Assembly: GCA_934667465.1 (NCBI GenBank)
Contig: CAKUMG010000044.1
Coordinates: forward strand, 1 to 15,230
Reading direction: 5' to 3'
From: an uncultured Actinoplanes sp.
Lineage (GTDB): Bacteria > Actinomycetota > Actinomycetes > Mycobacteriales > Micromonosporaceae
DNA length: 15,230 nucleotides
Below, piece by piece: positions 6,935-12,936 of the stretch (position 1 is its first letter; each line of letters begins with the position of its first letter). Made by a program: the position numbers and the translations under genes. The notes beneath the pieces are model-generated. The model worked only from the letters and a program-made list of their open reading frames with translations, was not told the DNA's origin and did no database searches.

Positions 6935-7473
6935 CAGCGGCTGTTCCCCTTCCTTGCGGTCTGCTCATCACCTGTCCGGCGGACCGGCCCGTCTTGCCGC
7001 TCGAGCACCGATTGCAGCCGGCGGCGCGCTTTGTGCAGCCGCGAGGAGACGGTGGCGGGGCGGACCCGCAGCAGCTGCGCGATCTCCGCGACCTCGAGCC
7101 CGTCCCAGGCGCGCAGCAGCAACAGCTCGCGGTCGTCGGCGGAGAGTTCGTCCAGCGCGGCTGCCAGCTGCCGGTCGGAGGCGGGAGCATCCTGGTACGC
7201 GACCGGTGGCGGTTCGACGGCGGCCAGCCGCAGATGCAGCTGATGGCGCCGTTCCTGGGAACGCCGGTGGTTGGCGAGCACCCCGCGCGCCACCCCGAAC
7301 AGCCACAACCTGTCCGGTTCGCTCGCCAGCTCCGCCCCCCGCCGCCAGGCGACGGCGAACGTCTCGGCGGTCACGTCGTCGGCGTCGGCATCCGAGCCCG
7401 TGCGCCGCCGCACGAACCCCCACACGCGGGCGAAATGCGCCTTGAAGAGCTCGTTGTACCGTTCCTCGGTCAT
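6934..7473 (-). CDS. ECF-family RNA polymerase sigma factor
   Basis: This 179-residue sigma factor has only regions 2 and 4. Region 2 is at about 7-73 (AHFARVWGFVRRRTG, DDVTAETFAVAWRR, LFGVARGVLANHRRS). Region 4 is at about 105-156, with ELSADDRELLLLRAWDGL and the helix-turn-helix EIAQLLRVRPATVSSRLHKAR. The ATG at 7473 is fixed by GGAGGT four bases upstream; a longer open frame to 7623 lacks sigma similarity. It directs transcription of an unknown regulon; no clear GGAAC-type promoter of its own was found upstream. The downstream membrane protein is its likely controller. Confidence 0.93.
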   Translation of the reverse strand: MTEERYNELFKAHFARVWGFVRRRTGSDADADDVTAETFAVAWRRGAELASEPDRLWLFGVARGVLANHRRSQERRHQLHLRLAAVEPPPVAYQDAPASDRQLAAALDELSADDRELLLLRAWDGLEVAEIAQLLRVRPATVSSRLHKARRRLQSVLERQDGPVRRTGDEQTARKGNSR

Positions 7474-7580
7474 GCCACCTCCGGAGCAGCGGATTCGTGC
7501 CGTCCCCACTGACTGTCCGGCAGCGCGCGGATCTCGCCGCGCGTCGAAGTCAGGCCGGCAGCCCATCCGGAGAAACCGAG

Positions 7581-7611
7581 GAGGCACGACGGAACGAGTC
7601 CGTCGTGCCTC
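7581..7611. terminator. Perfect 13-bp hairpin, likely terminator of the YtxH-like gene
   Basis: GAGGCACGACGGA (7581-7593) and TCCGTCGTGCCTC (7599-7611) pair perfectly around ACGAG. It lies 42 bases past the stop of the minus-strand gene at 7654 and upstream of the ECF sigma gene. On the minus strand it is followed by a slightly T-rich stretch. It should separate the two transcription units. Confidence 0.75.
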
Positions 7612-7653
7612 TGGTGGTGCCACTGCGGCGTCGTTCCGGGCAGTGCCGAACGG

Positions 7654-8190
7654 TTACACCGGGCGGTTCTGCTCCAGCACGTCGGCCGTGTCGCTGTCGA
7701 GGGACTGCGGCGACGGGGCCGGTACGGTACGGGTGCCGGCTGCCGACGTCTTCTGCTCCGCGAGGTCCGCCTCCGCCGCCCCCGGCGACGAACCGGTGCC
7801 TGCCTCCGCCGCTCCCAGCGGCGAACCGGTGCCCGCAGCCGCCACCGGCGACGAACCGGCGCCCGCGGCCGCCGGCGACGCATCGGTGTCCGGCGTCGCG
7901 GTCGTGGCGGCGGCCTTGGGACGACGCTTGCGCGGCGGGCGGGGCTGCCCGGCGGACGGCTCGGAGGCCGGTTCGACGGCCGGCGTCACCGCCGCACCGG
8001 CAGCACCGCCGGAGGCGCCGGCATCGGCAGTACCGCCGGAGGCGCCGGCAGCATCCGAGGTCCGGGCCGGGCTCGACCCGCCGCGAGCCTGCTGGGCCAC
8101 GGCGACGATCTGCTCGTACTTCTCCCGCCCGGCCCGCGCACCGAGCACATAGCCCACGGCCAACCCGGCGGCCAGTTTTGTCACGCTCAT
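7654..8190 (-). CDS. Small YtxH-like membrane protein with low-complexity Ala/Gly/Pro tail
   Basis: This 178-residue protein is of unknown function. The first 28 residues (KLAAGLAVGYVLGARAGREKYEQI region) form a short glycine-containing membrane helix followed by a charged stretch, as in many small actinobacterial YtxH-like proteins. The rest is low complexity: Ala, Gly, Ser, Pro and Thr, with one basic patch, RPPRKRRPK, near the middle. Much of the tail has a nine-residue period, matching 27- and 36-base spacing of repeats in the DNA. ATG 8190 is preceded by AGAGGAA at good spacing, which favours it over TTG at 8205. It is followed by a strong hairpin. Confidence 0.75.
   Translation of the reverse strand: MSVTKLAAGLAVGYVLGARAGREKYEQIVAVAQQARGGSSPARTSDAAGASGGTADAGASGGAAGAAVTPAVEPASEPSAGQPRPPRKRRPKAAATTATPDTDASPAAAGAGSSPVAAAGTGSPLGAAEAGTGSSPGAAEADLAEQKTSAAGTRTVPAPSPQSLDSDTADVLEQNRPV
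7784..8050. repeat. Degenerate 27/36-bp coding repeats
   Basis: A core like GGCGACGAACCGGTGCC recurs at 7784, 7820 (shortened), 7847 and 7874 (diverged), spaced 36, 27 and 27 bases. A 19-base exact repeat occurs at 8005-8023 and 8032-8050, again 27 bases apart. All lie in frame in the YtxH-like gene and encode nine-residue periods such as AGASGG-TAD. Confidence 0.6.
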
Positions 8191-8212
8191 CGAGTTCCTC
8201 TGCAATCTTCGC

Positions 8213-8252
8213 CGGCGGTTGTGTCGACTTGCGGTGCCCGCGAAAACCGCCG
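8213..8252. terminator. Inverted repeat past the xylanase gene, possible terminator
   Basis: CGGCGGTT (8213-8220) and AACCGCCG (8245-8252) pair perfectly across a 24-base loop, 19 bases past the xylanase stop. The long loop makes it a weaker terminator than those at 5997 and 7581, so some read-through into the YtxH-like gene is possible. Confidence 0.4.
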
Positions 8253-8271
8253 CGAAACCCCCCAGCCCTTG

Positions 8272-9456
8272 TCAGCGTGCCGGGAAGCGGGCCGGGAAGC
8301 GGGCCGGGAAGCGGGCCGGGAAGCGGGCCGCGAGCAGCGTGTCCCGGAGGCTGAAGTACGCGGGCTTGCGCTCGAAGTCGCCGGACATCACCGTCGCGGC
8401 GCCCTCGGCGGGGAAGAACACCGGCACCCAGGAGTACTTGTCGGTGAACCCCCAGATCGTGAACGAGGTGCAGTCGTCGACGGCCAGGCAGGCGTCCAGG
8501 ACGGTCTTGTAATAGGCGGCCTGCGTCTGCAGCTGCTCGGCGGTCGGCTCCCCGCCCGCGGGCAGGTCCATGCGCACGTCGAGCTCGGTGATCGCGGTCT
8601 CGAGGCCGAGGTCGTCGAAACGCTGCAGCACGGTCCGCAGCTGGTCCGGCGCGCCGTAGCGCATGCTCAGGTGGGCCTGGGACGCGAAGCCGTGCAGCGG
8701 CACCCGGTCGGCCAGCAGCTGCCGGGCCAGCGTCTCGTACGCGTCGACCTTGACGCCGGGCCAGTCCACGCCGTAGTCGTTGAGGAACAGCTTCGCCCTG
8801 GGATCGGCCCGGTGCGCCCAGCGGAACGCATCGGCCACGATGCCCGGGCCGAGCTCGCGGAGGAAGATGTTCTCCTGGCGGTACTCGCCGTTCTCGTTGA
8901 AGATCTCGTTGGCGACGTCCCACTGCTGGATCTTGCCGCGGTAGCGGCCCACCACCGTGGTGATGTGCTCCTTGAGGATCGCGCGCAGCTCCTGCTTGGT
9001 GAAGGTGCCCTCCTCGAGCCACGCCGGGTTCTGGCTGTGCCACAGCAGCGTGTGGCCGCGGACGGCCTGGCCGTGCTGCCGCGCGAACTTCACGATCGCG
9101 TCGGCCGGTCCGAAGTTGTACCTGCCGCGCTCGGGGTGGATGAACTCCCACTTCATCTGGTTCTCCGGGGAGACGGAGCTGAATTCACGGGCCAGGATCT
9201 TCCGGTACGGCCGGTCGTAGGTGAACGGGTCCGGGTAGGGCTGCTCGAGGTGGTGACCGCCGCCCGCCACCGCGGTCCCGATGCGCAGGTCGCGCGGGGC
9301 CGCCCAGCGCAGCGGCGGCCCCTGCCGGCCGGGGTGGTGGTCCACGGTGGACAGGCCGCCGGACGTCTTCGTGCCGGCCTGGGCCGGCTGCACGCCGGGG
9401 CCGATCAGCGCCGAGGCGGCGAGGACGGCCACGGTGACCCGTGATGCTTTTCGCAC
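8272..9456 (-). CDS. Secreted GH10 endo-1,4-beta-xylanase
   Basis: This enzyme of 394 residues hydrolyses beta-1,4 links in xylan. A Sec signal peptide (basic RKASR, hydrophobic core, AQA cleavage after about residue 27) marks it as secreted. The GH10 barrel carries HTLLWHSQNP, the acid/base E184 in WDVANEIF, the nucleophile E291 in ITELDV, and TIWGFTDKYSW late in the barrel. No carbohydrate-binding module follows. The C-terminus instead reads ARFP four times and then AR, encoded by a 12-bp tandem repeat. GTG 9456 is chosen because GAAGGAG lies five bases before it; the GTG two codons upstream (9462) would abut that site. A SigA-like promoter and a dyad lie upstream. Confidence 0.95.
   Translation of the reverse strand: MRKASRVTVAVLAASALIGPGVQPAQAGTKTSGGLSTVDHHPGRQGPPLRWAAPRDLRIGTAVAGGGHHLEQPYPDPFTYDRPYRKILAREFSSVSPENQMKWEFIHPERGRYNFGPADAIVKFARQHGQAVRGHTLLWHSQNPAWLEEGTFTKQELRAILKEHITTVVGRYRGKIQQWDVANEIFNENGEYRQENIFLRELGPGIVADAFRWAHRADPRAKLFLNDYGVDWPGVKVDAYETLARQLLADRVPLHGFASQAHLSMRYGAPDQLRTVLQRFDDLGLETAITELDVRMDLPAGGEPTAEQLQTQAAYYKTVLDACLAVDDCTSFTIWGFTDKYSWVPVFFPAEGAATVMSGDFERKPAYFSLRDTLLAARFPARFPARFPARFPAR
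8280..8327. repeat. Four exact copies of a 12-bp tandem repeat at the xylanase C-terminus
   Basis: Unit CCGGGAAGCGGG is repeated four times without change (8280-8291, 8292-8303, 8304-8315, 8316-8327). On the minus strand it encodes ARFP per unit. Twelve is a multiple of three, so copy-number change would keep the frame and only lengthen or shorten the tail. Confidence 0.95.
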
Positions 9457-9484
9457 GATCACTCCTTCGAGAGCGACGGAAGCA

Positions 9485-9497
9485 CTGCAAGTTTCAG
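9485..9497. promoter_or_regulatory. Candidate operator in the xylanase 5' leader
   Basis: CTGCAAGTTTCAG is an imperfect dyad with five of six pairs. It lies about 10-20 bases after the predicted transcription start and 29 bases before the xylanase start codon. The minus strand reads CTGAAACTTGCAG, which recalls the GAAA/TTTC-type sites of actinomycete xylanase genes; that likeness is loose. Confidence 0.3.
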
Positions 9498-9512
9498 GAT
9501 TTCAGACCTCGT

Positions 9513-9542
9513 ACGCTAGGCAATCTTAACGGCCACCGTCAA
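9513..9542 (-). promoter_or_regulatory. SigA-like promoter of the xylanase gene
   Basis: On the minus strand -35 TTGACG (9537-9542) and -10 TAGCGT (9513-9518) are 18 bases apart. The start of transcription would be near 9506, giving a leader of about 50 bases. Confidence 0.6.
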
Positions 9543-9596
9543 TGTCTTGGCGTCGTTTTCCCTCGCCAAACGGCTCGCATGATTTTCGCCGCGTCG

Positions 9597-9623
9597 CCGG
9601 AACTTCCGGGCTCCGCTCCGGAA
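9597..9623. promoter_or_regulatory. Triple-arm dyad: CCGGAA-C-TTCCGG plus a third CCGGAA
   Basis: CCGGAA (9597-9602), C, TTCCGG (9604-9609) is a perfect 13-base palindrome. After eight bases a second CCGGAA (9618-9623) can pair with the same TTCCGG. It lies between the two divergent promoters, where a regulator could act on both. The bound protein is unknown. Confidence 0.4.
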
Positions 9624-9635
9624 TACATGCGTCGT

Positions 9636-9666
9636 TTGCAATATGCGAATGCCCGCATGTTACGGT
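9636..9666 (+). promoter_or_regulatory. Candidate promoter of the His-rich gene with an internal dyad
   Basis: -35-like TTGCAA (9636-9641) and -10 TACGGT (9661-9666) are 19 bases apart. Between them ATGCG (9643-9647) and CGCAT (9654-9658) form a perfect inverted repeat around six bases, well placed for a repressor. Confidence 0.4.
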
Positions 9667-9695
9667 GGTGCGAGTCCACGATCTTGGGAGAGAGC

Positions 9696-9998
9696 ATGTC
9701 CACCAGCACCCTGCACGACGTCCACGAGGCCCACGAGCACATCCACGGCGACACCTGCGGCCACGTCGCGGTGCCGCACGAGGAGCACGTCGACTACCTG
9801 CACGACGGGCACGTGCACACCGGCCACGACGGCCACTACGACGAGTGCGCGTCGCAGGCCCACGTGACGGCCGAGACCCACACCCACGAGCACGGCGACG
9901 GCTGCGGCCACGACCCGGTAGCGCACGGCGACCACGTCGACTACGCGCACGACGGGCACCGCCACGCCGCCCACCAGGGCCACTACGACGAGCACTGA
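9696..9998 (+). CDS. Histidine-rich metal-binding protein with internal duplication
   Basis: This acidic protein has 100 residues, 26 of them His, and three Cys (C21, C51, C70). It consists of two copies of a 39-residue unit, at 13-51 and 62-100, identical at 25 of 39 positions. The shared pattern is HGDxCGHxxV, then HxxHVDYxHDGHxH, then HxGHYDE. Related one-unit proteins occur widely in actinobacteria, sometimes named as zinc transporter components although they have no membrane segments. Binding of zinc, nickel or copper ions as a buffer or store is a strong inference from composition. ATG 9696 is preceded by GGGAG at five bases; the longer open frame upstream covers the promoter region. 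It is divergent from the xylanase. Confidence 0.87.
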   Translation: MSTSTLHDVHEAHEHIHGDTCGHVAVPHEEHVDYLHDGHVHTGHDGHYDECASQAHVTAETHTHEHGDGCGHDPVAHGDHVDYAHDGHRHAAHQGHYDEH

Positions 9999-10040
9999 TC
10001 GCCCCGCCTGTCCACGCCGGCTCCGAGCCCCGCCGGTCGC

Positions 10041-11621
10041 TCACGGTGCGAAGACGAAGCGGCTCTTGCCGGCCCGCTTCGCTGCGTACATGGCCTTGTC
10101 GGCCTGGCGCATGATCTCGTCGGCGTCGTCGCCGGGCCGGTTCGTGGCGATGCCGATGCTCGCCGTCACCCGGACCTGCTCGTCGCCGATGTCGATGGCC
10201 TGCCGGACGACGTCGACGATGCGTTCGGCGGTGGTGCGGGCGTGGTCGACGGTGGCGAGCCGCTCGACGAGGACGGCGAACTCGTCGCCGCCGAAGCGGG
10301 CGACCGTGTCGCCGGAGCGCAGCCCTTGCCGCAGCCGGGTGGTGACCTCGCGCAGCACGTGATCGCCGGCCGCGTGCCCGAGCCGGTCGTTGACCTGCTT
10401 GAACCCGTCGAGGTCGACGAACATGACGGCCAGCAGCAGCCCGCCGGCGGCGTGGTCGGGCAGGGCGGCACCGACGCGTTCCTCGAACATCGGGCGGTTG
10501 GCGGCACCGGTGAGCGAGTCGTGGTAGGCGAGGTGCCGCAATTGCTGCTCGCGGTCGCGCAGGCGCGCCTCGACGACCTGGCGGCGGCCGATGTCGCGGC
10601 GCAACTCCGCGGTGGCCCGCTCGACCCGTTCCAGAGCGTTGCTGCGGCTCGTGGACAGGACAGTGAACAAGGCAGTGCTCAGCAGGGTCAGTGCACCGCC
10701 GCCGCACAGGGTCAGCAGCCCCAGACGACGATCGATGCTGGTCATCAGTCCGGAGGTGGGGCTCACGACGAGCGTCCACCGGCTCTGGGCGACGGTCACC
10801 GTGGCAGCCCGGGTCAGCGCCCGGTCCCGCAAGGGCTGCCCGGGCGTGATCTCGGTGATCGTCGTATCCCGGCCGTCGGCGAGCGCGACCTGGACCGCGC
10901 CGCGGGTGCGGTCGTACAGGATCTGGTCGAGGAAGTCGTCGCCGCGCACGGCCATCACGACCCATCCCACGAAGACGTCGGGCGTGGGGTTGCCCTGGCC
11001 GGTGACGACGGGAACGGCGAAAGTCACCGCCGGCTGCCGATGCGCCGGGGCCCGGTCCTGGTCGACGGCGAGCGCATGCGCGGCACTGACCGCCGGCGAG
11101 GCGGTCCGGCGCGCCACGTCGAGGACGTCACGGGCGGACGGGATGCCGGTGAGGTCGAACCCGGCCTGGGAGGGTCCGGCGTCGAGGAGGCGCTCGAAGA
11201 TGATGAAGGCGTGTTCCGGCTGCCCACCGGCGGGACGCAGGCGCAGATCCCGCTGACCGGCCGCTCGCCAGCGCTGCTGCACAGTGGCGATGCCCCGGGT
11301 GTCCGCGGGCACGACGAAACCGATGCGGCCGGCCCCGGGCAGGCGCCGGGCACTCAGCCCGGCGGTGACGGCCTGGAAGTCGCCGCGGCTCAGCTCGGAC
11401 TGCGCGCCGAGCGCGGCCGCCGTGTCGATCATGGCCTCCTCGTACCGGGAGGCCCGGTCGGTGACCGTGGTCGTCACATCATGGACGTAACGGTTCATCA
11501 GCTGCCCGGCATACCGCTCCTGGTTACGGGCGACCTCCGCCGCGGCACCGGCCGACAGCAGCAGGCCCGCCACGGTCAGGACGATCGCGACCCCGATGGT
11601 GACACGGCGGCGGCGTGACAT
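10041..11621 (-). CDS. Membrane diguanylate cyclase (CHASE-like sensor, GGDEF)
   Basis: This protein of 526 residues should make cyclic di-GMP from two GTP. TM1 is at about 7-30. The extracytoplasmic part (about 31-297) resembles CHASE, with RIGFVVPADTRGIATVQQRW near 99-118 and an AFIIFE strand at 138-143. TM2 is at about 300-323, followed by a coiled linker (about 325-362). The GGDEF domain (about 363-524) has AYHDSLTGAANR, FVDLDGFKQVND and an intact active-site GGDEF at 444-448. The inhibitory I-site R435-S-G-D438 is five residues before it, so feedback by product is expected. There is no EAL domain. ATG 11621 is preferred although its ribosome site is weak; GTG 11645 is possible. Confidence 0.9.
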   Translation of the reverse strand: MSRRRRVTIGVAIVLTVAGLLLSAGAAAEVARNQERYAGQLMNRYVHDVTTTVTDRASRYEEAMIDTAAALGAQSELSRGDFQAVTAGLSARRLPGAGRIGFVVPADTRGIATVQQRWRAAGQRDLRLRPAGGQPEHAFIIFERLLDAGPSQAGFDLTGIPSARDVLDVARRTASPAVSAAHALAVDQDRAPAHRQPAVTFAVPVVTGQGNPTPDVFVGWVVMAVRGDDFLDQILYDRTRGAVQVALADGRDTTITEITPGQPLRDRALTRAATVTVAQSRWTLVVSPTSGLMTSIDRRLGLLTLCGGGALTLLSTALFTVLSTSRSNALERVERATAELRRDIGRRQVVEARLRDREQQLRHLAYHDSLTGAANRPMFEERVGAALPDHAAGGLLLAVMFVDLDGFKQVNDRLGHAAGDHVLREVTTRLRQGLRSGDTVARFGGDEFAVLVERLATVDHARTTAERIVDVVRQAIDIGDEQVRVTASIGIATNRPGDDADEIMRQADKAMYAAKRAGKSRFVFAP

Positions 11622-11717
11622 TGCACTGGTCCGCCGGGGTCTCACCTCTCCCCGGTCGGCGCCCCGGCCGCGATACTGATGATTCGTACGGTCCAGGTGC
11701 GGCCGGCGGGGCCGGTA

Positions 11718-11734
11718 AACGAACCCGGTTCGTT
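11718..11734. promoter_or_regulatory. Perfect 17-base palindrome, operator-like
   Basis: AACGAACC (11718-11725), C, GGTTCGTT (11727-11734) is fully symmetric. It lies 14 bases past the AraC-type gene's stop and 96 bases before the cyclase start codon, both on the minus strand. It may be an operator for the cyclase gene or a hairpin ending the AraC-type transcript; only three Ts follow it on the minus strand. Confidence 0.5.
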
Positions 11735-11748
11735 CGATGCACCGGTTC

Positions 11749-12747
11749 TCAGGACCGGCGCTTGCGGGCCGTCGCCAGCGTCCGGCTCGGCAGCTCCCCG
11801 TACACGGACCGGTATTCTCCGGCGAAACGGCTCGAGGCGGTGAACCCCCACCGTTGCGCAATCTGCGCCACCGACGGCGTCGCCTGCGGGTCGGCGGTCA
11901 GCAGCTCACGCCGGACGTTGCGCAGGCGTTCGCGGCGCAGGTAGGCCATCGGGGTGACACCCAGATGGCGGCGGAACGCCAGTTGCAGGCCGCGCGGGCC
12001 GACGCCGGCCACCGTCGCGATGTCGGCCACCATGATCGGGTGCCCGGCGTGCGCCTCGATGAACGCCTGGGCCCGGCGTACGGTCGCGGGGGTCTCGTGC
12101 TCGCGGTGCTGAGCGTGACTGCCGGCGGTCGCGGCGCTGTGCGGAAACGTGGTCAGTACCGAACAGGCGCCCAGCCGCAGCAGCTGATCCGCCAGCAGGA
12201 GCGGAAGATCGGACGCCGGCGCGGTCAGCTGATGCGTCAGGTAGCGGACCGTGCGCAGCCACTGCCGGCTCCGCACTTCCGACACCGGCTCCATCGAGGA
12301 GAAACGCACCTCCTCGCTCGCCAGCCCGCTGACTTCCTGGGCCACCTGGGAGACGTACCGGAGAGGCAGCCTGACATCGGCGACCTCGACATCGATGAAG
12401 TCGGCACGGTACGAGGCGTGCACCGGATACAGGAACCCGTCCCCGCGCCGCAGCGAGGCGGCGGCGCCGGGGACTGTCAGCCGGGCCCGCCCGCCCGTCA
12501 GCACCCCGGCGAGCAGGAAAGAGAGGGGATGGCCGTGCGTCTCGTACCGCGCGCCGACGGACCGGATCAGGTCGGCGCCCATGTTCGCCCAGTCGGCCGA
12601 CCGGATGCGGAAGTCCACCGAACCGGGCTCGCCCAGCGTGACCCGGGGGCGATGCTCGACGATGGTGTTGAAGGCCGCCGCGGCCACGTCCCGGTCACGG
12701 GTACGCACGTTCGTCCGGCGGACCCCGGAAGAGCGAGGCTGGGTCAC
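11749..12747 (-). CDS. AraC-family transcriptional regulator
   Basis: This regulator of 332 residues has an AraC-binding-like (cupin-type) N-terminal domain (about 30-200) and a C-terminal double helix-turn-helix (about 220-325). The first helix-turn-helix is ADIATVAGVGPRGLQLAFRRHLG (241-263, given here only for its position), and the family signature follows near 293-320 with AQIAQRWGF and YRSVYGELPS. The ligand is unknown. GTG 12747 is supported by GGGAG four bases upstream. It is divergent from the second ATPase gene and may control it, itself, or the downstream cyclase gene 127 bases away. A perfect dyad at 12829-12847 lies in the divergent region. Confidence 0.9.
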   Translation of the reverse strand: MTQPRSSGVRRTNVRTRDRDVAAAAFNTIVEHRPRVTLGEPGSVDFRIRSADWANMGADLIRSVGARYETHGHPLSFLLAGVLTGGRARLTVPGAAASLRRGDGFLYPVHASYRADFIDVEVADVRLPLRYVSQVAQEVSGLASEEVRFSSMEPVSEVRSRQWLRTVRYLTHQLTAPASDLPLLLADQLLRLGACSVLTTFPHSAATAGSHAQHREHETPATVRRAQAFIEAHAGHPIMVADIATVAGVGPRGLQLAFRRHLGVTPMAYLRRERLRNVRRELLTADPQATPSVAQIAQRWGFTASSRFAGEYRSVYGELPSRTLATARKRRS

Positions 12748-12828
12748 ATCACTCCCGGGGTAGGCCCGTTGCGAAACCCGACGGTATCCGGGCCCGGCCG
12801 GTCGCCCGGGCCGTTCCGGGATCTTGCC

Positions 12829-12847
12829 CGTCCGGGTGACCCGGACG
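12829..12847. promoter_or_regulatory. Perfect 8-bp inverted repeat in the divergent region
   Basis: CGTCCGGG (12829-12836), TGA, CCCGGACG (12840-12847). It sits 82 bases upstream of the AraC-type gene and 90 bases upstream of the ATPase gene. It could be an operator for either or a hairpin in a leader. Confidence 0.35.
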
Positions 12848-12924
12848 AGGTCCGCCGGGACAGCTCACAGTCGAGCATCCCGCGGACAATCTCTCGAACG
12901 GGACCGGTGCGGACGAACCGGCAC

Positions 12925-12930
12925 TATGGT
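12925..12930 (+). promoter_or_regulatory. Probable -10 box (TATGGT), leaderless start of the second ATPase
   Basis: TATGGT ends six bases before the GTG at 12937, and the six bases between contain no Shine-Dalgarno. No clear -35 is visible. Confidence 0.4.
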
Positions 12931-12936
12931 CAACGG

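Noticed and set aside
6023..7243. A long plus-strand open frame opposite the sigma and anti-sigma genes
   Set aside because: It covers two well-supported minus-strand genes and has no recognisable domain or ribosome site.
8280..8327. Tandem repeats considered as a CRISPR or other non-coding array
   Set aside because: The units are 12 bases with no spacers and encode ARFP in frame at the end of the xylanase.
8221..9444. A long open frame on the plus strand opposite the xylanase gene
   Set aside because: It is an antisense shadow from high GC content; the minus strand has complete GH10 catalytic motifs, a signal peptide and a ribosome site.
9457..9462. GTG at 9462 as the xylanase start
   Set aside because: GAAGGA directly touches this codon, leaving no spacer; GTG 9456 has the normal five-base spacing.
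9579..9587. ATGATTTTC as a Zur/Fur box for the His-rich gene
   Set aside because: Only one half of the usual palindrome matches, and it lies about 75 bases upstream of the -10 box.
9999..10040. Terminator between the convergent His-rich and cyclase genes
   Set aside because: Only weak stems of four or five pairs were found in these 42 bases.
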